Source: Phylloscopus collybita
Taxonomy: Eukaryota; Chordata; Aves; Passeriformes; Phylloscopidae
DNA: 64,000 nt
Assembly (NCBI GenBank): GCA_027886175.1
Contig: JAJNNQ010000023.1
Span: 6,310,501 to 6,374,500 of the forward strand
Direction: 5' to 3'
Positions 22,071 to 38,870 of the stretch are shown in pieces (within the stretch, counting starts at the first letter, position 1; every line of letters starts with the position of its first letter). The translations under genes were made by a program, and so were the position numbers. The notes under the pieces were generated by a model that saw nothing but the letters and a program-made list of their open reading frames with translations, searched no databases and was not told the DNA's origin.

Positions 22071-25048
22071 AAGCAAAACCGGGCGCCGCGGGAGCGGCTG
22101 TGCTCGGCCGGCGTGTCGGGCTGCCGGGGATGAGCGGCCGCCCCTGCGCCTCGTCCCCCTGGGTTCGCAGTCGCCGCTGCCTCGGCGGGCACCGGGCGGG
22201 GGCTGCGGGCACGTGCACGGCGCTACAGACCGGGCGCGATCGGGGTGGGCTGCCCGCGCCCCCCCCGGCGCCGCAGGTGAGGCCACACACCGGGCACCGC
22301 GGGCTCTGCTCCGGTCCCGCCGCCCTGCGGAACCTCCGGCCGTCCCCCGCTCCGCCTGCCCCGGGGCTCCCCGGGCGGGGGGGCGATGGGGAGGGCTGCG
22401 CCGCTTCCTCGCCGTTCCCCCCCCCTCCCCATGGCAGGATTCAGCGGGCTCCGCCGAGCAGCCATTTTCTGCAGCTGCTTCTCCACCAGAGCTCAGCCGG
22501 GCGGCGGGACCGGGCGGCGGCACAGCCCAGGGGACCCCCCGCCCCGCTGCTCTCCGCCGGGACGGGCGCCCCGAGCCCGGGCGGGCGGGGCCGGGGGTGG
22601 CCCGGCTACGCCGCAGGGCTCGCCGTGACAATCCCACCCTTTCCCCGCCATTTTGTTACCGTGCTGGCGTTTTCCCAAAGCAGAGACAGAGCGGGAGCCT
22701 TGGGAACGGGCCCCCGTTGTGCCGGGGCGGGCGTCCCCCGCCACCCGTGTCCCCGTTCCCTCCCACCCCCGCCGCGCCGCACCTGGCGGCGGGGCCGGTC
22801 CCGGGACGCGCGGCCACCGCCGGCACCTTCCCACCGGGATCGCCTCGCTCCACTTGGCGCCCCGGGCGCGGAGCACCCGAGGGTCGTGACTGCCCGAGCC
22901 CATGCAGGACCCTGTCACACGGGGCTGGCACCGCGTCCCGGGCCGCTGTCCCCAAGAGGACGATGCCGGAGCGCGGACCCCGATGGAGCGGGGACGCGGG
23001 GCCGGTCACCGCCTCCCGCCCACCCCGTGGGCAGCGCAAGTGCCCTGACGGCCGGGGGGACAGTCCCATCGGGGAGGGTCCGTGGCGGGGCCGTGCCGCC
23101 CGGCACAGCGCCCTGCAGCCTTGCCCGGTCTCGGTGGCGGTCCCGGCTCCCCGCGGGACCAACCCAAGCGCCCCGCGGGGACAGCGGTTGGCCCACGCGA
23201 GGCCGGGGGCCCCGTCGGGGCTGACGGCATGGCCACACCGCCGGGGAGGGTGGCAGGGGAACGGAGGGAGGCGGTCGGGACGAGCCGCGGGCAGTCCCGG
23301 CGGCGCGGGGCAGGACGGGCAGGACGGGCCGATGCCCCGACGGGGGCCGCCGGTCCCTCCACCCGCGCGGGGTTGATGAACGCCGGGTTGACACCAACCA
23401 CAGAACCCCGCCGGTGGGTGCACGTCCCTCTCCCACGGCTGCACTCCCGGGCCAGGAGAGGCGGTCGGATGTGGCACTGCACCGGAGACCCCGGCGCGGC
23501 GGCGACGGATGCCCCGCGCGAGTGGGAACGGAGCGCGGCGGGGCCGGTGCGTGCCCCGGGCTGGGCCTCCGGAGCCGAGCGGCGGCGGAGGGCGGAGAAG
23601 GGAGCGGGGAAGGAGGGGGCTCCTGCAGTGCTGCAATGCAGCGCCGCGCCGAGCCCGCCGGCCCGGCCGCGCTCCGCCGCCCGTCACTGCGGCAATGCGG
23701 ATGGAAGCCCCGCCCGGGCTGGGCCGAACCGGTCCGGGCATCCTCTGCCTGGTCGGGCCGCACCCTGCCCCAGACGCGCCGGTCTGCCGCTCTGTCCCGC
23801 TTCCTCGGCCCCGTTTCGTTTTCGTCCTGCCCCTGCCGGGACCGCGGGACGTTTCCTCCTGCGGCGGGACGCGGCCGGCTTGTGTCCCCGGCATCGCCGG
23901 GCTTGTGTTTGGGGGCTGGGGGCTGGGAGACGCCCTCCTCCTGCCTCCGGGGCTGAACGCCGGCGGACGCCGCCAGCAGCCACCCTGGTGGCCCCCTCCA
24001 GCACCCCGGCTTCTCTCTGCGGCTCCCCTCGACGCCGGGACTTGCGAAGCCCCCGGTGCTGCACCGACTTGGGGCGGATCCCTGGTCTCTGCCGTGCTCG
24101 GCTCCAGCTTCTCCCGGGAGAACCTCCCTCCTCCTCCCTACCTATCCTCGGGGCCCCCCACCACCTCTGTTTCCCCATCTCCTTCTCCCTGTCCCCGCTG
24201 ACCACTCTGCACTCAGCACAAACGGCGCTGTGGGGCCCCGGCGGGCTGGGGGTCCCACCTCGGCTTCGCTTCCCCGCGGCTGCCACCAGACCCTCGGAAT
24301 GATCGCAGCACCGCGGCAGCACCCGCTAAGGAGGGGTCCCGCAGCCCCCTCTCGCCCGCCCCCGAGGTGCCCGTGTGTGGTGATGTGCGGGCAGCGCCCT
24401 GGGGAAGGGATTATTCAGCTTGTAAAAGCCACTGATAAGGGCACAAACCCAGCGGGGCACGACGGAGCGTGAGGTGGATAAAATATCGGGGCTTAAGACT
24501 GGGGCGCCACTATAGTCCCCCAATGCCCACCCTTGTCCCACAGGCTCTGGATCACCCCCCTCTCTGTTCCACTTTTGCCGCAGGAACCTGGGGCTGGATC
24601 CAGGAATTTTCTCCCAGCCATGCCAGGAGGTTCTGCCCTCCCACCTGGATGGTTTTTTTTTCTGACGCGGTGAAAATGGCACCGCATTCCAGCTCCAGCT
24701 CCTGCTGGTACGGACTCAGCCGCTGGATCCTGCCATGTCTGCGTTTACTGGATGAAAGCTCAGCCTTGAATTTCTTCCCTGGGAGAACTTTACGGGCTGG
24801 TCAAGGATGTCCTGAACCTTCCTTTCGGGAGGCCGGGCACCCCGCGGCTCACTCTGGGGCTCCCCGCGCCCCCCGCCATCCCCCCGTCTCTCCCCGACTC
24901 CTCTCCAATATTTCAATGTCTCCTCTTCAGCTACCGGAGGCTGTTCCACGCGAAAGCGGGCTCTCCAGTGCCACACACCGAGCAGTACCGCCGCCCCCTC
25001 CGCCTTCGGTCCCCTGCACACACGGGGAGCCCTCACCGGCGGCGGTGC

Positions 25049-25050
<2 letters not shown>

Positions 25051-25084
<34 letters not shown>

Positions 25085-25086
25085 AG
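25051..25086. repeat. (TCCCTG)6 microsatellite
   Basis: Hexamer repeat, the last copy ending in TCCCAG. Confidence 0.9.
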
Positions 25087-25689
25087 TGACACAGCTCCCG
25101 GTGGCACCGAGAGAGCCGCGGTGCCGCGGGGGTTTCTTGTTCAGCTCCTCGGGCAGTGTTGGATGTGTACCGGGGCAGAGCGGTCCCCGGTGCTGCCGGG
25201 GGGCCCCGTCCCCCGGGCGGGTTCACCCTTGGCTCCCCGGCTCCTCCTGCCGTGGTTCCTGTCCGGGAGCGGGGAAACGGGGGCACCTCGGGAGCCCTTT
25301 GAGAGCTCACCCTGCCCCGGCGGGGGAGGGTCCCGGACCCCCCAGGGATGGCTGAGCCCCTCAGTCCCGCACCCCGAACCCGTTGCTGGTTCTCTGCAGC
25401 AACGCCCCGCTCATCGCAGCCCCTTCCGCCACTGAGCCCCCCGCAGGACGCGGTCCCAGGCACCCCCCGCGGGTTCCCCGCCCCGTGGAACTCCGGCTCT
25501 CGGCGGGGCTGTGCTGAGCCCCCGGCTGGCCGCTCGGCCACGGGGGTGCTGCTGTTCGCGGCCCCCAGCTCTGCGTCCTGATCTCCCCGCTCTCGGGACG
25601 CGGCACCAGCGGCCATTCTCAGTCACGGGGACCGTGGGCGGCGAGCGGGGGGAGGCACGGGGCAGAGGCAGCGGGACAGAAAGCAAAGT

Positions 25690-26640
25690 TAAATTTGACA
25701 GCCCGAGAGCAGAGAGACGGTGCCACTACCGAGACTTATTTGTCACATACTCAGGCACGAGATGGAAGGAATTCCTGTGATAATGCCCGTGCCTGCTCAG
25801 CCGCTGCTGCTGAACCACAAATTGCTGCTTGCAGCACAAAATATGGAAATGGAATATATTAGATTGGACGCCTTCTTGTTGGGGCTTTGCTCTAGGAGTT
25901 ATTTCTAAGTCCGGAGAGTTAAAGAAAGCATCTTCAAGCAGCAGAGCATCAAACCCTGAGAAAGTGGGTCTGCTTCAGGTGGCGGAGCTACAAAAAGGGA
26001 AAACACCAGGAAATCGGCTACCGTGGAGCCAGTGAAAGATTTTTCAAAGCAGAGAGGGGCGCCCAGGGAGGGCTCTTCCCGCCTCGGGTTAAAAATGGCT
26101 CGGGGTCAGGTTGAGCCCTTAAACTCGAGATAAGGCGTCGTTCCACCAGGCAGCCGCTGCTGCCCGACCACCGCAGCCTCTTCTCTGCACAACCCACCAC
26201 AATCCCCCCGGTTTGCCTGTTGCCGGTGACTTGATGTGCCAAAAGAGCACCGGCGGAAGAAGGGCAGTGTCGCTGCTGGATCCAGCGCACATTCCTGATG
26301 CTGGAATGACAGCCTGGCTTGCACCGCACGGCGAATGGGTGGGTGCAGCGACCACAACGCTCCAGCCTTCATTTCTCAGCCGTGTGGAAATACTAACGTG
26401 TGAAAATTAACGTCTCCCAAGCATATGTGAATATTATATTTTATTTTTTTTTATTTTCTGGCTTGAGATGCTTCGGTGGCTCCTTGACACCGAACAAACT
26501 TCTCCTCCCCTAACCTTGTATTCGGTATTAATAAGAACCTGACGCTCCATTGTTTTCTTTTTTTTTTTTTTTTTTTTTTTTAAGACAAAATATAAAGTAT
26601 TTCTTCCCGAGCAGTTCCCCGAACTTGAGGAGCCCGTTCC
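25690..26640. other. Moderately AT-rich intergenic sequence
   Basis: No gene was recognised. It ends with a T24 run at 26558-26581 and separates the GC block from the next CpG island. Confidence 0.5.
26558..26581. repeat. Poly-T tract (24 T)
   Basis: Uninterrupted homopolymer. Confidence 0.95.
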
Positions 26641-27200
26641 CCTCAGAGGCACAGGCAGTGGGAAGGGGCATCCACCTCCGGGGTGCAGGGGATGGGAGGG
26701 CACCAGAAATTCAGAGGGGGAACCCCCCTAACCCTCGTCCTCTGAAGCACCATGCCCAGTCGACCACAAAGGGCTTTTTCAGGGGGTCGGGACCGCTCTC
26801 CCCAGCGCCGGGGCGAGGGCTGCCCGCCCGCCTGCCGCTCCCCGCGTTGCCGGGCGGGGTTGGCCGCCCCGTTGGCAGCGCTCCGCCCGGGGCTGAGCCC
26901 TCCCCGCACGGCGCAGCCCCCGCCGCAGCCCGGCGTGGCCATTTTAGCCCGCACTCGCCCTCGCCGCTGCCGCAGCCCCGCTCGCCGCCTCCCGCCGCTT
27001 CCTCGCTCTCTCCGGCGGCCGCGGACAGGTCCCTCCCCGGGGCTGGAGTGACGATGCCCCCGCGGCGTGGCACGGTTCGGTTCCGCGGAGCATCGCCAGG
27101 AGCAGCCCGCTCCCACCGGCTGCCCCCGGGCTGAGCGCTCTCCCCCCGCCACCGGCGGCATCGGGCGGGGGTGGGGGGGAGCGCTGAGCCCTGAATTCCT
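26640..27200. promoter_or_regulatory. Isolated CpG island
   Basis: A CpG-dense stretch with a GCCATTTT motif at 26938-26945, flanked by AT-richer DNA. It resembles a promoter of an unannotated transcript, but I cannot define an exon. Confidence 0.4.
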
Positions 27201-30170
27201 TTTTCGCAGCTCTGGGAGCTGCCCCTGGGCTGCTGGAGCCGAGGGATAACGTGTGGCGTTTGAGTCATCCTGATTTTCCTATTCTTGTGTTTCACGAACG
27301 AAGCGATACCTTCCCCTGCTGAGGCAAACCCGGAGTGCCTGAGCCCTTTCCTGGGGCAGGGTGTTCCCTCTCTGGCTCATTTCACAGCCACTACCAACCA
27401 CCACCATCCCTTGTCCTGTACCTCCCAGAGTCATCCCTGCTGAGGACAAAGACGAAGCCCCCACGGGCTTCCCCAATTCTCAAACCAGAACACGAAAAAT
27501 TCCCAACCGGAATTCTTTGCTCATCACAGTCTTCCTATCGAAGTTAAACAGATGCTTGTTAAAGCTCCCATCAGCTCAGACCCTCTGTCCAGGCTTCTGG
27601 GAATGCATTTTCTAATAATATCCAAGTTTTCGCCCTGGCTGCTGCAGCAGCAACACCTCTGAAAGATTTAGGTTGCCCCCTTTCCCATCTCCAACCAAGA
27701 CCTTCTGACTGAAGCACTTTATGCCATGGAAGCTGTGTCCACATGCAGGCCATGACAATGCAGAAACTCCCTGCAAGACCCGAGTGTGGCCATGCCCCCC
27801 TCCCTGGGACAGAGCCTGCAGCCCCGGCAAAGCTCGGCAGCCTCGGTGACTGGGCTGGGTCAGTTCCTGTCCCCTCACCTGGTGCTGTTTCTTGTGAAAG
27901 GGTGCTGGTGTTTGACAGAGCTCATGGAGGCTTTGGGGACCCTGGAGGGCGTGGAAATCCTGGAGGGTTTGGCAGTCGGTGATCAAATTTCCTTCCCTCC
28001 CCAGCCTGGAAGCGCAGGGCGCGCTGCCAGCAGGGAGCCCAGGGATGGCAGAGCCTGGCGTGCCCCAGTCCCAGCTCCCGGGATGCAGGGTGCCTCCTGC
28101 TGTGTCACACAGCGTGCTTTATATGCCTGCTCCTTCGATAAAAATAAATCTTCATGTTTGCAGTTTGCTTTAAACTACATCAAGGTGTCAGCTGAGCTGA
28201 CGGCTCCTCTGAGAAACGACCTCAGGAGGTGCTGGCAAATGGCTCCGGGGTGAGCCTGGGATCTCGCCCTGCAGCGGGAGGCACCAGCGGCTTCCAGCCC
28301 GGGGGAGGAGACCCTGGCCACCCTCAGCCCTGCCAGGGCCTGGCCCAAACTTCCATCACTGCAGAGACCCTTATTTCTCTCCCCTTTGCACCCAAAGCTC
28401 TGTCATGCAGTGACACCCCCTCAGTCTCCTCGGGACTCCTCACGCTGGCACAGACCCAGGGGTGGCTCCCATGAGCAGCTGCACCACCAGCCCCTCTTCC
28501 CTTCCCAATCCCTATTCAAACCCACCACCGATCTCCCTTCCCCCCCTGGCAGGCTGCACACACCTGACCACAGCCACCTCGGCCCCTCTGTCAAGTCCCC
28601 CATGCTGTCCCCCTCTCCTGTCACTCCCTGCAGCAACCAAGGGGGTCCCTACTTGGGGGAGCAGTGAAGGGCCCCAGGAGATCAGCCCCCCTCTCCATCC
28701 AACCTCTTGCTCACACTGCAGCTCTCCCTCGCTGCTGCCTGAGGCTGGGCCGTGCCACAGACCATGGCTGGGCCAGACACTGCTGGGCCACCTCCTGAAA
28801 GTGTGAGAGGCTCCAGTTCGCCTGTAATGGGATCCTCCCCAGCTCAGGGCGAGGCAGGAGCTTTCCCAGGCACAGGGGATCGTCAGGAGCCACTCCACAA
28901 GGCTCTGGAAGCACCTGGAGATGGTCTGGGCTGTGCTGGCTCTGTGCAGCTGCCTTCCTCTTCTGGTGCAAACGTAAACAGAGCTGTGTCCTTGTGGCTG
29001 TCTCTGACAGATCTCACATGAATCTGGGCTGAATCCAAATGATCTTATCTGTAGAGAGACTGAGCATTTCCTACTTCCAGGCTTTTTCTGACTGCTCGAG
29101 CCAGAGGCAGCCCTGTGGGATGGGGGAGACGAGGGAGTTCAGGGCTGGGGCTAAAGTGGGGAAGCCCCCATCTCCATCTCATCTCCATCTCATCTCCAGC
29201 CCCTCTCCAGCCCCTCTCCAGGCCCTCTCCAGCCCCTTGCCACTTGTCCCAGTTCAGTGGGAGGGCTGCACCTCCCACAGCCGCTCTCCCCCACAGAGGG
29301 ACACAGTAAACCCCCTCAGTGGCTGCTGGATCAGCCCCACAGATCCAGTTTTAGGTGAAATGCTTTCCAGCAGCTGACACCATGTATGGCTGTGCTCAAG
29401 GGGACAGGCCTAGAAAAACATAACCCAAGCAGTGGCCCTCCCTCCCAAAACGTGGCCATGAATGCTTTACCTTGTTGCTGCCTTCTGCAATGGCTGCTGA
29501 GATCACCACACTCAGCAAAGCCACACCATCACCTCCTGACACTGCACAGCAAAATGAGAGAAGAATGGGCAAATAAAGGAAAAATCTCACAAAACGCACA
29601 CAGCGGGTGCCTGGAGGAGCTGCCCCCACTTGTGTGTGAGCAAAAGGACTCAGCGCCCAATGCCAGGGAAACCTTCATTTCCCACTGCATACACCCATCT
29701 CCACCTGCTGCCCTTCTCGAGGAGAAGCTCCTCTCCCATTCCCAGTCTGGGCCTGAAGTCTGGACCCATTCTCAGATTGGACCTCCCAGTTCCCACAAGA
29801 CTGTTTCTTACTCTGATTAAAACACATCAGCTCTGTGTTTGGTGTTTATTGACCATCCCTCCTCATAACAGCATCCTCACACCACGGAGGGAGCCCTTAC
29901 ACCCAGCCCTGGGGCCCACGTTGCCACTGTGCCGTGGTCGTTGCCTGGGGATGGTGTTTCCATCACTTTCCGTGGAGCAGGGATGGCACTGACACCTCCT
30001 GAAACCACACAGGGCCACGGCAGCTGCTGGTGATGGAGCTGGATCCCTGCCCAGTGCTGGTGCTGGCACTGGTGCCACCACGGGGAGGGGAGAACCTGAG
30101 AGGATCAGCACAGAGCTGCAGCCCCTCCTCTGTGCACGGCCACAGATCCATCAGGCCCTTTCAGAAGGGC
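27200..30170. other. Intergenic, no gene recognised
   Basis: Ordinary base composition with no exon homology. A CTCCA/CCTCTCCAG low-complexity repeat lies at 29170-29236. Confidence 0.5.
29170..29236. repeat. ATCTCCATCTC / CCCCTCTCCAG tandem repeats
   Basis: Two adjacent short-period arrays, about 11 bp and then about 10-11 bp, each with three or four copies. Confidence 0.75.
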
Positions 30171-30179
30171 TCAAAGACG

Positions 30180-30600
30180 AACACAAATTCTCCTTTTACA
30201 TCAGCAAATGTTTGTCTGGAATAAATCCAAACCAAGCAGAGGTTAACACATTCCTGGGAAATACATTAAATGCAGAGAGCACCAGTCTCCCTAATGGAGC
30301 GTGGTGACGCTCCATCTCGCCCTGGATCACTCTGATAACCATTGGGAGCCACCGTGGACCCCACATTAATTTGCTCAGTAACAGGCATTTAGGTTTGATG
30401 CATTTACTGGGGAAGGAGAGCGGCAGGAATAAGCAATTCATATCCAAACACTTCATCTCTCCCAGCCAACCCGCCCAAGCAAGGGAAGGGCGCAGCTTTC
30501 AAACCAGTAACTACTTATCACACCTTTCACAGCACAGGAAGCTGCTGGAGTTGTGATAAACATGATCAAACTATTAAAGTAAGAAATATCTGGCCGTGTG
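30180..30600. promoter_or_regulatory. Candidate enhancer between CBX8 and CBX4
   Basis: An AT-rich stretch with clustered motifs. A GATA site (TGATAA, minus strand, 30515-30520) overlaps a T-box half-site TCACACCT (30518-30525), with another TGATAA near 30555. The inverted repeat TGGAGCGTGGTGACGCTCCA lies at 30295-30314. Function is inferred from motif density only. Confidence 0.3.
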
Positions 30601-33085
30601 GTTTCCGGGAAATGGTGCCTCCAACCAACCACGGCTGCTGCCGGCACGGACGGCGCTCCAGGGGCTTCTGCAGCCCTGGGGGTGCTGGCTGCAGGGAGGA
30701 GCTCAGAAACGCTCAGAGGGACAGCGTTTCCTTAAAAACTGGCAACGCAACACCCTCCATTTTCAGAAATGCTAATGAGCTGAGCTAACTGCAAACCTGC
30801 AGCAGTTATTAATTGCCCAGAGCCTCGCACACCTCCAGCCCAGGGAAGGGAGCTGCAGAGGCAGCTCACGGCAGCAGCAGCAATGCCCAGGCTCCGGCCC
30901 GGAGTCTGCAAGCCCACCTTCAAAGACACAATCTGCTATTTGTGAGAAACCCCGCTGGTTTTCACCCACCTTTGTCTGGCTAAAGAGCAAGTTGTGCCCT
31001 GGCAGCCGCCCTGCCCCGGAGCCGTGGCCCGGCCCGCTCCTGCACTGACTCCCGTAGCTGTCTGTTGAGCCGCACTTCCCCTTTCATAAATCCCATTTTG
31101 CATTCTGAGCATGCGTCTCCTCTTCCATGCCATTTTTGTTTTCAGATAACCATTAGCTTAATTAATCAAGGGAAATGCATCATTTCTGATCATATGTTCC
31201 AATAGTGAAGCCTGGGATGGCAGGGAAACACTTCCCACCAACCCACCCCTGGGCACCCCCCGGTGCAGGATGGGGGTCACCAGCACCTGCCCCAACACCA
31301 CCTCCCCAGCACCCTCAGCACGTCACCCACAGAGCTCTGGTGACACGCAGCGTTGATTAAAAACCTCTTAACATTCCACACAGCTATCGGGCAAATGTTG
31401 ATTTTAATCACATTCACCATTTCCACTTGGGTGGAAATACCTTGGGTGCACCTGGGGCCTCTGTGCAGGCAGGTGAGCACCCCAGCACTGAACATCACCC
31501 CAGTGTCCTTTGGCTTTGGAGCATCAGCCAAAACCAGGGCAGGACCGAGCTGTGAGCACTGACCCTGCCCATCACCCTCGCCAGTGTCAGCTCCCAGCAG
31601 CCATCCCCACCACAGCCTGAGCCACACCAGAGCAACACCTGCACCAAAGGTGTCCACAGGCGGCTGTCCCACTTGGGTACAAGCCTCCTCGGCTGTTCCA
31701 GCTGGGGAAATGGCACCCATACACCCAGTGCTGACTGTTCTGCCAACTGAACCCAAACTGCACTAGAAAAGTGCTCCAGCTCTGGCATAACTGCTGCAGG
31801 CAGGACCTGGGCTGAATGGGGCACGCAGGGGCTCCCACAGCGACCCACACCCGGCTGGATCTGTCCCACCTGCCCACAGACACAACACAACCCTCAGATT
31901 TACAAAGGAACAATTACCAGGATGAGTTTGGAATTTATGTCAATGAAATGATACCTGGGAAGGCCGGGTGGCCCAGAGGTGGGCAACACAAGATGGGGGG
32001 TTATTTGTGCTGTGGGGACAGCGCTGCCACAGGCCTGGACAGAGAGACACGGTGACAGCAGGACACAGGGCTGCCCCTCGCCCCACGCCTCAGGAAGCTC
32101 AGGTATCACTGCAGGGTTCACCTCACCCAAACCAACTCAATCTGCTTCTCACAAGTTCATGGCTCTGGTCCACCCACATCAACACGCCATCAACAATATT
32201 CCAAATCAATTTGCTGGAGGAGACATTGGCTTTGACCAAAAGCCCAAGAGGAGACAGGCTGGCACCAGAGCCAGTTTTGCTGGCAGCAGAGCCAGTTTTG
32301 CCAGTGCCAGGTTTGGAGGGTTTGCACTGCCCAGGCCCTCATCTCTGCTTGGGGAGGTGATGGGGTCACTGGGGGGAACAGACACCGAGCACCGTAGCTC
32401 AGCCCCTGCACTGTAAGCCCTCTTGCAAAGAATTAGCCCTGCATTGTATTTCCAGTAGACTCCAGCAATTATTAATCTTGTTCAGAGATAACTGTAGCTT
32501 TCTTGGTGGAATTTGGACCATCTTCCTTTCTGGAGACATTCAACTTCTTATCTAACTGTGACACTCCCCAGCAGCAAGATGACACTGCTGGGATGGCAAC
32601 CATCACCCATCACTGCGCCACCTCTCCCAGCTCTCCCAGGCTCCCACCACAGAGCCTGCACTGGGGGAGCCCAGCCCTGCCTGGGCACTGCAGGGGAAGC
32701 ACCACACACACCACGGGCTCCTGTGGCCTCGCTGCCCACCCACGACACAGGGCGCCCTCAGCACTGTGGGCACAGCACTGGCGGGGTGAAAACTGAATTA
32801 CATTGGAAACGCTGCACCTCGGAGCAGATTTTTTCACCTGCAGGCCCCGGCTCTGGGGCACAGCCTGCCCACACAGGGACCTGCCATCCGTAATGCTGTA
32901 ACAAACGCACTCCAAATCCCGATAGTTTTTGTAAAGGTTTATAGTCCTTTGCCATGATTGCATGATACATTTCGTCCCCTGTGACACAGCCCTCGGACCA
33001 GGATGCGCCGCTGGCAGCTCGCAGCAGCTGGGCTTTGCACTCCGATCTACACTAGCTGCAGAACATCAAATGCACTTTCAACATC
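30600..33085. other. Intergenic, no gene recognised
   Basis: No coding exon is visible. Sequence around 31085-31200 is AT-rich with TTAATTAAT and ATGCAT homeodomain-type motifs and could be a conserved element. Confidence 0.45.
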
Positions 33086-33089
33086 TCCA

Positions 33090-33836
33090 TTTAATATTTA
33101 CATTCAAGCAATTAATAATTGGAAGCTTATAGTTTAGACATTTCTAATAGCAGCAATTTCTATAATAGCTCGTTTAGCTTTAGATAACGATTTTTTTTTT
33201 TTTTGCACATAGAAACACCACATGTGTACAGTATCAAAAAATATATACGGGATGGTCCTGCGGGTCGTGGGGAGGGCAAGGGACCAAGACTAACAAATGC
33301 TCAATGGTTAAAAAGGAGAACAGAAAATAGTCGTTTGATATAGTTTATAAGGTGATCTAGGGACTCCATAAATCTAGGCTTTATATTTCATTATATAAAT
33401 ACCTACAAATAAATATATTAGCGTGGCCAGGGAGCGGCCAGCTTTCAGCTCAAACAATACATTTCAATAACACCACGTACAAACGGGAGCAAGAATCACT
33501 TGACAAGTTAGCACTGTTAAAATATAATACTATAACTCTGAGTAACTGGCGGGTCCCATCCTTGTGTGTGTGTGTGTCCCACTGCCTGCGGGTCCTGGGG
33601 CAGCCCCCAGCTGCGGGGTGGGAGCAGCAACGAGGTCACCCCACGTGGCAGGGATGGCCACCGTGCCTGGCCGTGTCCCGGCGTCCCCTGGCCGGAGACA
33701 GCAGGCTCGGCCGCCGCGGCGGGGCAGGGGCACGTGGGCTCCGGGCTCGGGGCACCAGTACCTTGGCGGGAGGCCAGGGGGCCCGCGGCCCCGGGACGGG
33801 CGGGCAGCTCCCACGGGGAGCGGCTGCCACCCCACC
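33090..33836 (-). other. CBX4: Probable CBX4 3' UTR
   Basis: A/T-rich sequence with T14 at 33191-33204 follows the CBX4 stop on the minus strand. An ATTAAA signal candidate on that strand lies at 33095-33090, giving a UTR of about 750 nt. Confidence 0.55.
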
Positions 33837-37388
<3,552 letters not shown>

Positions 37389-37690
37389 CCCGCCGCCGGG
37401 AGGGGCCGGGCCGGGCCGCGCTGCAGCCGAGCTGGGCTCGGGCTCCGGCAGCTCCCGCCGCCGGCCCGACAGACACTGAGCGGCGGCACCGCAACCGTGC
37501 AAATCCCGGAGCGAGACGTCAGGGAGGCGGCGCCTCCCGGGCCCGGCTGCCCGTCAGCGGCGGGGCCGGGGGATTGGCGCAGCCCTGCCGGGGAGCGAGG
37601 CGGGGAGGGGGCGGGCGGGGGCCGGGCACGGCGGCGCGGGGAGGGGGCCGCGGGCGGCCCGGCTCCCGCCCCACGCGTGACTCAGCACGG
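37389..37690 (-). promoter_or_regulatory. CBX4: CBX4 CpG-island promoter
   Basis: CpG-dense sequence upstream of the start codon. It holds a CRE half-site ACGTCA (37516-37521) and a CCAAT box on the gene strand (37573-37577). A TGACTCAGCA AP-1/NF-E2 type site lies at 37678-37687. There is no TATA box. Confidence 0.55.
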
Positions 37691-38870
37691 CCCCACGGGG
37701 CCGGCGGGGCCCGGCACAGCCCGCGGGGCAGGTGCGCGACCCGCGCCCCGAGGGGAGAAGGGTCGGGCGGGGGGTCCGAGCGCAGGACGCGCGGGAGGAC
37801 GAGCCCGGGGACGGCTCCACGCTGCGCCACGTCGCGCGGTGCCCCGGGCCCGGCGGTGCCCAGCCCCGGCACGGCCCGAGCCGCCGCCGGCCGTGGAGCC
37901 CGACCCTTCCGGGGAAGCCCAGGCCCCGCTGCCCGGCGGGTCCCCGCGGCCGTGGGGCGCCCGGGCCGGGCACAGCCAGCGGCGGCGGCGGCGGGCCCGG
38001 GGCAGGTGGCGGCGCTTTCCCCGCCCGGTGCCGGAAGCAGCGCACGGCGGCTCGGGGAGCCCGGTGCCAGCGGCTCCCGCACTCCCTGCGCGGGGCGCGG
38101 GCTGCAGCACACGCGTGTCCGCGGCTGCCAGCGGGGCCGCCCGGCCGCTCCCCGCGCTGCTCCGGGAAACGTGGCGCTGCCGGGGCGGGAGGCACCTTCC
38201 CCCGGGCAGGTGGAGCGGGGTCGGGCACCGTCCCGGTGTGAGCCCCGTGCAGCCCCCGCCGGGCGGGCCGACAGCTCCGGGCCTCCCGCCGCCGCTACGG
38301 GAGCGCCCCGGGCACCGCACGCCGGGGCAGCACGGCGGGGCCGCGGGCACGCGTGGGGTGATGCCCGGGGCGGCCAGGAGCCCTCCATCTCTCCTGCGGG
38401 CTCGGTCCTCGCCGGTGCCCGGCTGTGGACCCGGGCCGGCGCCCCGGAGGAACCGGAGCCTCCGCGCCCGCTGACAACGGGGCCGCCCCTGGGGCCGGCG
38501 TGGGCAGGGGGTCTCGGTGCCGCCGGCCCCCTTTCTCCTCGGGCTCTGCCGGGCCGCGACGTCCCGCCGGCCCTCGGATGAGGGGATCGATCCCCGCGGG
38601 GCCGAGCCGAGCCGCCCGTGGGGTTCCCGCAACTTTGGCCGGGAGCGGCGGGGCTGAGCTCCAACGGCACCGGGGCGGCTTTCCCGGTTCGGGCAGCAGC
38701 GCCGTCGCCCAGGACGTTCCTCGTTCCCCCGGGTCGGTCCCACCCCGGCCCACGGGCTCCGGGCGGCAACAGCCCGGGCCCGGAGGCACCGGAGGGGGGA
38801 CACACCGGGAGGCACCGCCGAATGTCACCGCGCCGCAGCCCCTAACAAAGACGCAGCCGCCGCGATCGCA
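37690..38870. other. GC-rich flank of the CBX4 CpG island
   Basis: No gene is supported; open frames on both strands are compositional. Confidence 0.5.

Larger units (their letters stand above)
21026..25690. other. GC/CpG-rich intergenic block, continued
   Basis: No gene is supported. Visible elements are a TTTTA-rich stretch at 22026-22070, two GCCATTTT (YY1-type) motifs at 22461 and 22647, and a TCCCTG hexamer repeat at 25051. The long open frames on both strands are compositional. Confidence 0.5.

Noticed and set aside
15536..23894. Many open frames of 200-530 codons on both strands
   Set aside because: Extreme GC content removes stop codons in every frame. No recognisable domain, exon border or family match.
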